DNA from: an uncultured Pseudomonadales bacterium
GTDB taxonomy: Bacteria; Pseudomonadota; Gammaproteobacteria; Pseudomonadales; Pseudohongiellaceae
Direction of reading: 5' to 3'
Length of the DNA stretch: 64,000 bases
Assembly: GCA_943842505.1 (NCBI GenBank)
Contig: CALTDI010000021.1
Span: forward strand, 1 to 64,000
Every line of letters begins with the position of its first letter. Positions within the stretch are counted from its first letter, which is position 1. Below are positions 1 to 9,339 of the stretch, piece by piece. Position numbers and translations under genes: made by a program. A model generated the notes under the pieces. The model did not search any database. It was not told the DNA's origin and saw only the letters and a program-made list of their open reading frames with translations.

Positions 1-63
1 GCTGGATAGCGCGGCCCCCTCCTAAGGGGCAGGTCACAGGTTCGACTCCTGTCCGGGGCACCA
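1..63 (+). tRNA. tRNA-Arg (anticodon CCT), 5' end cut by window edge
   Basis: The window opens inside the D loop. The anticodon arm is a 5-bp GCCCC/GGGGC stem around the loop CTCCTAA, giving anticodon CCT, which reads AGG arginine codons. The T arm (ACAGG/CCTGT around TTCGACT) and the acceptor strand ending in an encoded CCA at 61-63 follow. A terminator starts two bases later. The acceptor 5' strand lies outside the window, so the full fold cannot be checked. Confidence 0.93.
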
Positions 64-111
64 TAAAAAAACCCGCTCGCGCGGGTTTTTTTATGGTGCC
101 CCGGACAGGAG
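46..111. repeat. 31-bp perfect inverted repeat made from the tRNA 3' end and its terminator
   Basis: Bases 46-76 and 81-111 are exact reverse complements separated by the 4-nt loop TCGC. The left arm holds the last 18 nt of the tRNA (half of the T arm, the acceptor strand and CCA) plus the left half of the terminator. The right arm is therefore a second copy of a tRNA 3' tail in opposite orientation. A simple terminator would only need the inner 12 bp. The extra 19 bp look like an inverted duplication or a recombination scar at the tRNA end. Confidence 0.9.
65..92 (+). terminator. Rho-independent terminator of tRNA-Arg
   Basis: A CCCGC/GCGGG stem with a TCGC loop is flanked by seven A and seven T residues. 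It can act in both directions. It sits immediately after the tRNA CCA and forms the core of the larger inverted repeat. Confidence 0.85.
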
Positions 112-309
112 CTCTGAGATAATGGGGTTCGAAAGCCGCGTAGCGGCGCACACGGCCGAAGGCTGCCCCAAAGGGGTGAGTAATTTGGCTTAGCCAAATT
201 GCGAATCACTCGTGTCCGGACACAGCCAAAGAGAAGCTCGTACCCGCGCGTCCGTGGTAGCGGCGCACACATCTGTCCAAATACATAAATCTAGTACACA
301 CTACTCCCC
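112..309. other. Non-coding spacer with several short palindromes
   Basis: No credible gene is seen. The stretch holds a 12-bp perfect palindrome GTGTCCGGACAC (212-223), an AATTTGGC/GCCAAATT hairpin (182-200), a CCCC/GGGG hairpin near 166-176 and the direct repeat GTAGCGGCGCACAC near 136-149 and 258-271. The segment near 123-132 resembles a T-loop core (GGGTTCGA), which may be more shuffled tRNA debris. Function unknown. Confidence 0.5.
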
Positions 310-381
310 ATGAACACCACCTCCCCAAATAACGAAATGTAGTGGCATAGTTAATTTGGCCACCTAAATAGAGGTGCTATT

Positions 382-1586
<1,205 letters not shown>

Positions 1587-2033
1587 CCACTACAAAACCT
1601 ACGGCATCGAAGACACATCCTTCAAAGCCGCCGGTGGTTTCGCAGGAATACAAAAACTCGTAAAAAGTTTCTATACATTTATGGATCAGTTACCCGGAGC
1701 GAAAACTATTCGTTCTATGCATGCGCAGGACCTATCTCTAATAGACGATAAATTAACGCATTTTCTCTGCTACTGGTTGGGTGGCCCCAGGCACTATCGT
1801 GATAAGTATGGACCAATCAGCATCCCTCGAGTACACAGTCATCTGGTGATAAATAAAGCAGAACGTGATGCTGGTTACTGTGTATGGAAAGGGCGATAGA
1901 ACTGCAGCCTTATAAAGCGTCATTTAAAATTTATCTATTAGAGCAACTGGCAGTCCCGGCAGAGAGGATTCGGGTCACCAGCAAAGCAGGGCGAAATCAG
2001 GGAATTAGGGCCCCTGATAGCTTATCAACCTAA

Positions 2034-2315
2034 CGAAATCCCCTGGTATCCTGTTATTCTAGAGGTCAGGTCCTCTTGTTAATTTAAACTCTTAGAGTCT
2101 CTTAGAAAGAGCTGGTTTCAGAGCTCAAATAAGTGGTTGATGCTAAAGAGTCCGCTTGTTGACTCTAGGAGAGGAACTATCATATCGTCAGGTTCGTGAC
2201 CCTGAGAATGCAATGTCATTTATGTAGTATTGGAAATTTAAGCGGCATCTATTAGTAAAAGCTTTATGTGTGCTTAAAATTTATTTAGTCAACTTAGTAA
2301 AGAAGTGAGAGTTTT
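2034..2315. other. AT-rich spacer without a recognisable gene
   Basis: No coding pattern, RNA gene or strong hairpin stands out between the globin remnant and the zinc-ribbon gene. Stops are frequent in all frames. A plausible ribosome site (GAAGTGAGAG) lies just before 2316. Confidence 0.5.
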
Positions 2316-2501
2316 ATGATACGTCTCGGAGCAGTTTGTCCTAAATGTGGATCCAAAAAGATCCCCACAAAACATGAAAGCATTGGCCAAGATACAAAAG
2401 AGCTAATCTGTGCGGATTGTGATCACAAAGCTTTGTGGTCCGACTTCCAACCTCAAAATCAAAATAAAGATAATAATACAGTTAAAGAAAGTGAATCTTA
2501 G
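2316..2501 (+). CDS. Small zinc-ribbon protein (61 aa), function unknown
   Basis: Two Cys pairs, CPKCG near residue 8 and CADCD near residue 32, form a zinc-ribbon knuckle pattern in the first 40 residues. The last 20 residues are polar and probably disordered. The start ATG follows GAAGTGAGAG at a normal distance. No neighbour suggests a function. It stands alone between a broken globin gene and a glycosyltransferase fragment. Such microproteins may bind nucleic acid or ribosomes, but that is a guess. I believe it is a real gene because the Cys pattern and ribosome site agree, not because I recognise the family. Confidence 0.6.
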   Translation: MIRLGAVCPKCGSKKIPTKHESIGQDTKELICADCDHKALWSDFQPQNQNKDNNTVKESES

Positions 2502-2649
2502 ACAGTTGTCATTTAACAAATAGTCTATCGGAGACTCATTAACGGTAGATTGTTATCAAAGGCATCATTTAATTAGATGGGTGACCAGTAAGATTTGGAA
2601 ACCCAATGCTGGAAATTAAAAGAGACTGCTTAAGTTGATAAGTTGTTAG

Positions 2650-2994
2650 TGTCCCCCTCCGGTTGTCGTCTCTGATATTGAACCCTATTTCAGCAAGGTG
2701 AAGCTGTCGATAGCCCCATTGCGCTACGGGGCAGGCGTCAAAGGGAAAATTAACAGCAGTATGTCATTTGGTGTGCCCGTCGTTGCAAGCACCATGGCGG
2801 CTGAGGGTATGGGTTTAGTTGATGGTGAGGATGTGTTGATTGGTGATACTCCTGAGTCCTTTGCCGATCAAGTATTGCTTGCCTGCAGGGATGAAGCATT
2901 ATGGAATCGACTATCAGATGGCGGCAAGAGGAATATTGAGAAGTATTTCTCAATGGATGTAGCGGAGCAGCAGCTGCTGGACATATTGGCATAA
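2650..2994 (+). pseudogene. C-terminal fragment of a GT4-type glycosyltransferase
   Basis: The frame encodes only the last ~110 residues of a glycosyltransferase of the GT-B fold. Recognisable parts are DIEPYFSKVKLSIAPLR and GAGVKGKI, then FGVPVVAST, EGM and DGEDVLIGDTPESFA. These are the nucleotide-sugar-binding C-terminal elements. The reading frame is open back only to a stop at 2647-2649, and no N-terminal domain is found upstream, so the gene is 5'-truncated. No plausible ribosome site precedes the fragment. It is best read as debris of a former surface polysaccharide gene. Confidence 0.75.
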
Positions 2995-3689
2995 TCAATC
3001 ATCTGTTATGGCGGTCCCAGTTTTACTATTTTTCGTCTCGTCTCGTCTCGTCTCGACTCCATGGCGACCATGGGCAATGTCAGTAGAAAAGGGCCGCATC
3101 TTGCTTGTCGAAGCTAGCTTTTCATAGGGAGGCTGCAGGGGTAAAGCCTAAATAGGCTGTCTGATGTTAGGCTGAAAGAGTGGTGGCAGCATCAGCCATG
3201 TGTCGGAACAGTTTTCCCAGGTTTGTCCGCGTATCTCTCGGTGCGGGGCAGGGGCTTTCTTGGTCTAGATTGTAGAAAGTGTCCCACAGGCTTAGTAGCT
3301 AGCATTAGTAGCTAACAAAGGCTGCAGATTAAAGGCTAATATTGTCCCAACGGCCCAATCATTATATCCATGCGTTAATCCCCCCGAAATTAGTAGGATA
3401 ATTCTCCCTAGTTTCAGTTCTGATACTGCGCCTAAAAACACCATTTCAATTATGAAATCAGGCCAAATATTGCATTTATCAGTATCTGCATAATCTAATT
3501 ATCAATTAATTTTCTTCAGCTAAAACCCATGTATTGACCGATATTCGCCCTTAGGAACAGAATCCCGTATCCACTTGTCGTGGGGATTTACAGAGCGCCT
3601 AAGGGCGTAGAAGGCTCTCTGCATTTCCTAGGAAAGAATTTCAAGCATTCGAGGCCAGGCGCCGTTCTAGGCGTTACAAGGAAAGTGTC
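2995..3689. other. Long gene-poor spacer, probably decayed sequence
   Basis: About 700 bp without a convincing gene on either strand. It contains a CGTCT microsatellite (3034-3053) and a near-tandem repeat TTAGTAGCTA around 3290-3320. An AT-rich part (3400-3540) could hold the promoter of the next gene. I see no tRNA, sRNA or terminator that I can support. Confidence 0.5.
3034..3053. repeat. Pentanucleotide microsatellite (CGTCT)4
   Basis: Four exact CGTCT units are followed by a degenerate fifth (CGACT). It lies in non-coding sequence just past the glycosyltransferase remnant and does not sit in an open frame. Confidence 0.85.
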
Positions 3690-4067
3690 ATGAGCAACGT
3701 GGTGAATATGAATGAATACCGGGAAAAACCAGCCAACGCATCTAGCGATGCGATACGAGATGGTTTGATTCCTATCGAGTTCGCTATGGGAATAGGCGAC
3801 AGGGAGCTGTGCCTTGAAAGAATGGCAAAGTATGGCGTGAGCTCGGTTCATGTGCGTACCGTGAACGATGAGCCTGGAGCTCGCCTCTATCTAATCGGTG
3901 TGGCCGATGCTATCTCACTGAACAAAGAAATCCTGGCGAAGGAAGACATCTCAGATGAGGAGATTGAGCGTCGCATCGATCTTATTCAGATGATGGAGAA
4001 CATGAACTTCGCTGGAATGGACAGCCTTTGGGAATCTTTCACTAGTCACGGTGAGAGCGTTCTCTAG
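3690..4067 (+). CDS. Uncharacterised protein (125 aa)
   Basis: I do not recognise this family. The ATG at 3690 follows AAGGAAAG at a normal distance, and the protein has balanced, acidic composition with no signal peptide or membrane segment. A region around residues 30-75 looks like a mixed alpha/beta fold (GDRELCLERMAKYGVSSVHV). The C-terminal part is mainly charged helix (EDISDEEIERRIDLIQMM). A later start at MNEYREK (residue 7) is possible. It lies at the edge between the decayed tRNA-side stretch and the conserved ygfZ locus, transcribed toward ygfZ. Confidence 0.6.
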   Translation: MSNVVNMNEYREKPANASSDAIRDGLIPIEFAMGIGDRELCLERMAKYGVSSVHVRTVNDEPGARLYLIGVADAISLNKEILAKEDISDEEIERRIDLIQMMENMNFAGMDSLWESFTSHGESVL

Positions 4068-4108
4068 AAGATAGTGCAAAAAACAAATTGTGCAAAAAAA
4101 ACAAGCAG

Positions 4109-5056
4109 CTACTCTAAGCAGTAGGGTAGCGCCAGAATAGAAATCACAGAGAAAGCTTGATCTGAAAGTTGTAGTGGCTGAGCTGAGTCGTCGATCTCGG
4201 CGGGTAAAATAGCCAGCAGCTTGTGCTCATCAGAGTCCGAATTGCTATACGCCAGAATCTCACCCCTATCGCCTTCTTTGTCGCCATAGACTACTGCGCT
4301 GCTGCTACCAATCGTATGACTGCAACTCGCCAGGTGCAGGCGCTTCTTCGCAGTTCCTCTATAAAACATGCGCGCCACTATTTCCTGACCGGTGTAACAG
4401 CCCTTCTTGAAGTCGATTAACCCCGCTATATCATAGTTAAGTAGCTGTGGTGTGTATTCTGTGCTGAGTGCCGGCGATACATGGATTATTCCGGCCTCGA
4501 TATCGGCTCGCAGCCATGGCAGCAGATCATCGCTCTCCTGCCCGGCAAAGCCTTGAGAGAATGACTCCAAAGCGGACGGCGAGTGAAACCATAATTCAAT
4601 CCGTCTAGCTGGTCCGAATACTCTGACGGCACAGCAGTGATCCGTTGCAGTAACCTCGTTGGCGTTATTTGGTAGTTCCAGCTCTAGAATCTGCAGTGCG
4701 GCATCGACGTCGTTGTCCATAATGCCGATCACTGTAGGCGCCGAATCGGCTGTTTTGTCAGTTGTAGGCAGGGCTGTGATCTCGACCTTTGAAAAGACAG
4801 CATATTTGTTGAGTGTAGTGACTATTTCCGCGGCCATGCCCTCGGCACACTGCATGAGATAGTGCTCGCCCTGTTGCAGGAGACGGAAATCGGCGATAAC
4901 GCGGCCCTTTAGATTGCAGAGCGCGCCGGTTAGGCTTCGCTGCTCTGAGAGCAGTTCTGTATTGCAGCTTAGCTGACCTTGCAGGAAGCTTACGCTATCG
5001 GTACCACTGATCTTGATGAACTCGTAGTTCACTAAAGGGAATAATCTGTTTTGCAT
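4109..5056 (-). CDS. ygfZ: Folate-binding YgfZ/GcvT-like Fe-S protein
   Basis: YgfZ is a tetrahydrofolate-dependent protein that supports assembly or repair of some Fe-S enzymes such as MiaB. The family motif KGCYTGQE, with its essential Cys, is near residue 220. The N-terminal part resembles GcvT (ISGTDSVSFLQGQLSCNT, then CNLKGRV). The ATG at 5056 (MQNRLFPL) gives 315 residues, close to the usual 320-330. A longer reading to 5218 would overlap sdhE and adds no homologous sequence. It is divergent from sdhE, as in many gammaproteobacteria. Confidence 0.93.
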   Translation of the reverse strand: MQNRLFPLVNYEFIKISGTDSVSFLQGQLSCNTELLSEQRSLTGALCNLKGRVIADFRLLQQGEHYLMQCAEGMAAEIVTTLNKYAVFSKVEITALPTTDKTADSAPTVIGIMDNDVDAALQILELELPNNANEVTATDHCCAVRVFGPARRIELWFHSPSALESFSQGFAGQESDDLLPWLRADIEAGIIHVSPALSTEYTPQLLNYDIAGLIDFKKGCYTGQEIVARMFYRGTAKKRLHLASCSHTIGSSSAVVYGDKEGDRGEILAYSNSDSDEHKLLAILPAEIDDSAQPLQLSDQAFSVISILALPYCLE

Positions 5057-5133
5057 AGTTCTCGATAATACAGGGTTGGCTGGTTTCTTAAAGTGAGAGT
5101 CGCAACTCCCGCCGAAATTACGCATAATCCGAC

Positions 5134-5151
5134 GATACCGATACCGATACC
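5134..5151. repeat. (GATACC)3 in the ygfZ-sdhE spacer
   Basis: Three exact GATACC units lie between the divergent ygfZ and sdhE starts, where the promoters of both genes should be. The copy number could alter promoter spacing, but no promoter hexamers were firmly placed here. Confidence 0.8.
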
Positions 5152-5182
5152 GGCTTCGGCTCACTCCATAGATGGCGACAAA

Positions 5183-5437
5183 ATGCAGGAATTCAACAAG
5201 CAAAAAATATTTTGGCACAGTCGTCGCGGCATGCTGGAGCTAGACCTGCTTTTGGTTCCTTTCGCGACTGATGTATTCGAATCTCTGTCTCGCCAAGATC
5301 AATTGTTATACATCGACTTCCTCAAAGAGGAAGACCAGGATCTGTTCGCGTGGCTGATGCAGCGAGCCGCGCCCAGCGAGCAGCGATTCGAATCTATTAT
5401 TCAGCAGATATTGGCTCACAATAGCGACAGCGCCTAA
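5183..5437 (+). CDS. sdhE: FAD assembly factor SdhE
   Basis: SdhE helps attach FAD covalently to succinate dehydrogenase SdhA and fumarate reductase FrdA. The 84 residues carry the family motif RRGMLELD near residues 12-19, then DQDLFAWLM, matching the compact five-helix family. I chose ATG 5183 because the N-terminus then aligns with known SdhE proteins. The GTG at 5093 would add 30 Pro/Ile-rich residues encoded by the GATACC repeat. The ygfX-like gene follows 48 bp later, the usual pairing. Confidence 0.93.
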   Translation: MQEFNKQKIFWHSRRGMLELDLLLVPFATDVFESLSRQDQLLYIDFLKEEDQDLFAWLMQRAAPSEQRFESIIQQILAHNSDSA

Positions 5438-5485
5438 GATTAAGGTTCAAGACTAGCCGAGACCTATGAGTCAGTTCATCTGGCT

Positions 5486-5953
5486 GTGCTATCGCCCATG
5501 TTCATCTGCAATCTACGCTGGTCACGACTGGAGCTCGCTTTCGTTAGCGTCTGCCACCTCGTCGCTATTGCATCGGTGCTCCAGGCCGGTCTGCGCTCAT
5601 CGTTAGAGATTCCATTGACTGCAGCTATTGCTGCGAGCCTCCTAAGCTATCTATCTGATCGATTTCACTACTTCTATGAGCTGGGGCGTGGCGGTTTGCT
5701 GCCCCTGCGGCCTGCGCTCGTTCTTGGCCATCAGTCCGCCAAATTCTATGGTGCCGGTACTATGCAGGAAACAGCCTTGCCGAATGTGGTCTACATGAGT
5801 GAATTTTTGCTGGTGCTGCGTTTCCGCCCCGAAATGAAAAAGCCTCGCTGCCGGCTCAGGTATTTGGTGTTGTGGCCCGATAGTCTGGTTTCCGCTGAGA
5901 GCAGGCGTCTGCGCCGATTTTTGCGTTTCGATCTAGTGCAAGATTTGCATTAA
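5486..5953 (+). CDS. YgfX-like membrane-associated protein
   Basis: The product has two hydrophobic segments near residues 18-35 and 42-55, followed by a basic C-terminal domain with LRYLVLWPDSL and RRLRRFLRF. That layout, and the position directly after sdhE, fit the YgfX (CptA) family, which was proposed to affect cytoskeletal proteins in E. coli. Sequence similarity to E. coli YgfX is weak by eye, so the name rests partly on context. The start is GTG 5486, with ATG 5498 also possible. It converges with nadB only 6 bp away, with no clear terminator between. Confidence 0.7.
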   Translation: MLSPMFICNLRWSRLELAFVSVCHLVAIASVLQAGLRSSLEIPLTAAIAASLLSYLSDRFHYFYELGRGGLLPLRPALVLGHQSAKFYGAGTMQETALPNVVYMSEFLLVLRFRPEMKKPRCRLRYLVLWPDSLVSAESRRLRRFLRFDLVQDLH

Positions 5954-5959
5954 GTCTAG

Positions 5960-7615
5960 TTATTCGAAAGTGGCGGGGGTAAGAACGGTATCAACCGGGT
6001 CGGGGTCGAGCTGAGGGTAATCCAGAGTGAAGTGTAATCCCCGGCTTTCCTTGCGCTGAATCGCGCAGGCAATAATTAACTCGGAAACCAGCACGAGATT
6101 GCGTAATTCCAGCATGTCTTTGGTTACCCGATTTTTGGTGTAGTAGTCCTGTACTTCATCGCGCAAGATTCTAATCCGTCGCTCTGCGCGTTGCAGTCTC
6201 TCATCGTTTCTAACGATCCCGACGAAGTCCCACATACAGCGGCGCAGTTCATCCCAGTTGTGTGAGACGAGTACTTCATCTTCAGGCGTGGTGACGCGGC
6301 TTTCATCCCAGTCGGCGATATTGAGGCCGTGGTCTGTGCTGGCTAGTTTAGTTTCTATATCTTTCGCTGCGCCGGAGGCGACCACGAAGCACTCGAGCAG
6401 GGAGTTGCTGGCCATACGGTTGGCACCATGCAGGCCTGTGAAGCTGGTTTCGCCAATGGCATACAAATTTTCTATGTCGGTAGCACCATCTTTGTTCACC
6501 ATGATGCCGCCGCAGGTATAGTGAGCTGCGGGCACGACAGGAATTCGATCGCGGGTGATGTCGATGCCGAATTCCAGACAGCGGGAATAGATAGTTGGAA
6601 AACTCTCGCGCAGGAAGTCGGCGCTCTTATGGCTAATGTTCAGATAGACACAATCGCAGCCCAGGCGTTTCATCTCATGGTCAATAGCGCGCGCGACGAT
6701 GTCACGCGGGGCAAGTTCTTCGCGAGAGTCAAATTCTGGCATGAAGCGGCTGCCATCTGGCAGCTCTAATGTAGCCCCTTCGCCGCGAAGCGCCTCGGTA
6801 ATAAGAAACGATTTGGCATGGGGGTGGAACAGGCAGGTAGGGTGGAACTGATTGAATTCCATGTTCGCCACACGGCAGCCGGCGCGCCATGCCATGGCAA
6901 TGCCATCGCCGCTAGCGCCATCGGGATTTGTCGTATAGAGGTAGGCTTTACTTGCGCCACCGGTCGCCAGGGCAACAAATTTGCTTTTTATCAGGTCTAC
7001 GCTCCCAGATTCCAGATTAAGCACGTAGGCGCCCACACAGACGCTCCCAGGCTCCGTATTCTGGTTCTGTGTCACTAAGTCTACAGCAGTACAGTCGGCC
7101 AGAAGCTCAATGTTAGGGTGGTCTTGTGCGCGCTTTTGCAGTGTTTCGAATACCGCCTTGCCCGTTGCGTCGGTTGCGTGGATTATGCGCCGGTGACTAT
7201 GTCCGCCCTCTTGGGTCAGATGCAGGGAGCTCAGTTCAGCAGCTATTTTCTTCTGGCCTTTATCGAGGCCCTCCTCGAAGTTCTCTTTGGTCGTAAATGG
7301 CACCCCTTGCTCGACTAGCCAGCGAACCGATTCGGCGCTCTCGGCAACGATGTGTTCAACCATGTCCCGATGACACAGTCCGACGCCAGCCGATAGGGTG
7401 TCTGCAACATGGTAGTCGATGCTGTCTGTCTCATCCAGTACCGCTGCGATACCGCCCTGGGCATAGAATGTGGCGCCTTGATTGAGGTCGCCCTTGCTGA
7501 GCACGCCAACTCGGGCGAAATCAGCTGTTTTCAGGGCGAGAGTGAGGCCTGCAGCGCCGCTGCCGATAATCAGAATATCGAAATCGAGGTGTTTCTGTGT
7601 GCGAGAGGAGGTCAT
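5960..7615 (-). CDS. nadB: L-aspartate oxidase NadB
   Basis: NadB is the FAD enzyme that oxidises L-aspartate to iminoaspartate, the first step of de novo NAD synthesis. The Rossmann FAD motif [13 protein letters not shown] is near residues 15-27. The substrate region HPTCLF lies near 262. The catalytic stretch [10 protein letters not shown] is near 365, and [15 protein letters not shown] near 405 completes the fumarate reductase-type fold. Length, 551 residues, is normal. The gene is transcribed away from the sigma-E locus, and its start is 211 bp from the sigma-E promoter. Confidence 0.96.
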   Translation of the reverse strand: MTSSRTQKHLDFDILIIGSGAAGLTLALKTADFARVGVLSKGDLNQGATFYAQGGIAAVLDETDSIDYHVADTLSAGVGLCHRDMVEHIVAESAESVRWLVEQGVPFTTKENFEEGLDKGQKKIAAELSSLHLTQEGGHSHRRIIHATDATGKAVFETLQKRAQDHPNIELLADCTAVDLVTQNQNTEPGSVCVGAYVLNLESGSVDLIKSKFVALATGGASKAYLYTTNPDGASGDGIAMAWRAGCRVANMEFNQFHPTCLFHPHAKSFLITEALRGEGATLELPDGSRFMPEFDSREELAPRDIVARAIDHEMKRLGCDCVYLNISHKSADFLRESFPTIYSRCLEFGIDITRDRIPVVPAAHYTCGGIMVNKDGATDIENLYAIGETSFTGLHGANRMASNSLLECFVVASGAAKDIETKLASTDHGLNIADWDESRVTTPEDEVLVSHNWDELRRCMWDFVGIVRNDERLQRAERRIRILRDEVQDYYTKNRVTKDMLELRNLVLVSELIIACAIQRKESRGLHFTLDYPQLDPDPVDTVLTPATFE

Positions 7616-7825
7616 AAAATTCAGTCAACTAGTTGTTTTAATTGACATTGTTCACGGTCTGTCGGTCATAGAGTAGCGCGGTCGGCTAGGATCTCTGCGA
7701 CCAAGGCGTTCTGGCTAGCAGCATTAGAGCGGGGATTCTTGCACAGTTACGGTTAAAATCTCTAGCGCAATAGTGGCAAAGAGGTATCGAATTGCATAAA
7801 ACTGTCATAATTTGCCCGCTTTCGA

Positions 7826-7852
7826 GAACTTTTATACAAAGACGCTGTCTAT
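7826..7852 (+). promoter_or_regulatory. Sigma-E-type autoregulatory promoter of rpoE
   Basis: GAACTT (7826-7831) is followed after exactly 16 bp by TCTAT (7848-7852). This fits the extracytoplasmic sigma-E consensus GAACTT-N16-TCTGA closely. It lies about 70 bp before the rpoE start, where an autoregulated promoter is expected. The rest of the nadB-rpoE spacer (7616-7907) shows no other gene and probably holds the nadB promoter and a vegetative rpoE promoter. Confidence 0.8.
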
Positions 7853-7922
7853 CGAAGAGAATGAATGCATTTGTTCCCTGTAGTGTCGTTATATAACCCC
7901 AGCAATAATGGAGTTGGAACAG

Positions 7923-8492
7923 ATGTCAGAGGATACGGATCAACAATTAGTTGACCGGGTTTTAAACGGCAATAAAAACGCATTTAACTTATTGGTTCTG
8001 CGTTATCAGCATCGAGTTTCTGCCCTGGTTGGGCGCTTTGTACATGATTCTCACGAAGCTGAAGATGTTTGCCAGGAGGCCTTCATCAAAGCCTATAGAG
8101 CTCTGCCTCTATTTCGCGGCGATAGCGCTTTCTACACGTGGTTGTATCGAATAGCCGTGAATACGGCGAAGAATCACCTGGTCTCAAGGAATCGAAGACC
8201 ACCTGCTAGTGATGTAGAGGTAGAGGACGCCGAGCAGAGTGAAGTAGGTAGCATACTGAGGGAAATTGAAAACCCGGAAAGTAAGCTGGCGACAGTGAAG
8301 CTAAAACTGGCGATCGAGCAGGCGATAGAAGAGTTACCGGAAGATTTGCGGACTGCGTTTACGCTGCGTGAGTTTTCAGGGCTCAGCTACGAAGACATTA
8401 CGGAAGTAATGGATTGTCCTGTAGGAACAGTGCGATCAAGAATCTTCCGGGCCAGAGAGTCAATAGATAAGAAGATTAGAGAATTACTTTAA
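7923..8492 (+). CDS. rpoE: Extracytoplasmic-stress sigma factor RpoE/AlgU
   Basis: The product is a group IV sigma factor that directs RNA polymerase to envelope-stress promoters. Region 2 (ALVGRFVHDSHEAEDVCQEA and FRGDSAFYTWLYRIAVNTAK) and region 4 (ELPEDLRTAFTLREFSGLSY and CPVGTVRSRIFRARE) are complete and very close to Pseudomonas AlgU. I prefer ATG 7923 because GGAG lies 9 bp upstream and the N-terminus then matches AlgU. ATG 7908 would add five residues. The anti-sigma gene follows after 48 bp. Confidence 0.96.
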   Translation: MSEDTDQQLVDRVLNGNKNAFNLLVLRYQHRVSALVGRFVHDSHEAEDVCQEAFIKAYRALPLFRGDSAFYTWLYRIAVNTAKNHLVSRNRRPPASDVEVEDAEQSEVGSILREIENPESKLATVKLKLAIEQAIEELPEDLRTAFTLREFSGLSYEDITEVMDCPVGTVRSRIFRARESIDKKIRELL

Positions 8493-8540
8493 CAAGTCTT
8501 TCCAATTTGCTGAAAAGTAAGAACATAATAGGGGTGCTCA

Positions 8541-9134
8541 ATGAGCCAAATCGAGAAAGAAACACTATCTGCATTACTAGATAACGAGGCAGATGACTTG
8601 GAGTTGCGGCGCTTTCTAAAATCTTCTGAACAGGACCCTAGCCTGCTCGAAACATGGGAACGTTACAGTCTGGTTCAATCCGTTCTCCATGAATCAGCCC
8701 AACCAGTGAGCTCTAGGCTAAGCGAGCGGATCGCCGCTCAAATCGAACAGGAAGCCCCTCTAACTGCAATACCCTCTGCGGCGGCACCAATCTCATGGAA
8801 GGAAAATCTGAGTAAGATCGCGATTGCCGCCTCTGTGGCTGCTGTTTTTCTAGTCGCCGTTCAGTTCAATCTGGATAGCGGCTCAGGCTCTGCGGCTGTG
8901 CCTGCACTTGCGGGTCAGTCTATCGAGAACAATGCAGCGCCCGTTATTGAACCGCTGGCAGCGCCAACACTGCTAGCCGAATCAAATGGCAATGCAGCCT
9001 TTGCGGTCGATGGGGGGGTGGTGCGTCAATACATCGATAGTCTGACGCTCGACGATGAAGAGCCCGTGCGCGTAGAGCACATTCAGGATTCTCCTCTGTA
9101 TCGCCTGGTAAATGACATACAAGTAAAGTTCTAG
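8541..9134 (+). CDS. rseA: Anti-sigma-E factor RseA/MucA
   Basis: RseA is an inner membrane protein whose cytoplasmic N-terminus holds RpoE inactive until DegS and RseP cleave it. The N-terminal anti-sigma domain (ETLSALLDNEADDLELRRFL, then WERYSLV) covers residues 5-75. One membrane segment (IAIAASVAAVFLVAVQFNL) is near residues 93-111, and a periplasmic tail of about 85 residues follows. The tail is poorly conserved. The site-2 protease RseP is encoded at 38.2 kb in this window. No rseB follows, which is unusual. Confidence 0.9.
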   Translation: MSQIEKETLSALLDNEADDLELRRFLKSSEQDPSLLETWERYSLVQSVLHESAQPVSSRLSERIAAQIEQEAPLTAIPSAAAPISWKENLSKIAIAASVAAVFLVAVQFNLDSGSGSAAVPALAGQSIENNAAPVIEPLAAPTLLAESNGNAAFAVDGGVVRQYIDSLTLDDEEPVRVEHIQDSPLYRLVNDIQVKF

Positions 9135-9339
9135 CACACCTCCAGTTTAGGTCCAGATTGACTCAGCAAGCGCTGCAAGCTCGGCTTGCGCGTTCCCCCT
9201 ATGCTAAAGTATAAACTCGATTCAGGGCCTTCTTCGGTCTAATGCAGCTTGCCGAGCCGGCCTAACTCAGTAGCCTTTTAAAAGTCTTTTAATAGTTTTT
9301 TAGAACTCCTTCAGCTGTCTATGGACGCGGAAATCTTTT

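Noticed and set aside
9135..9339. A short rseB remnant between rseA and mucD
   Set aside because: The 205-bp gap shows no MucB/RseB-like sequence in any frame.
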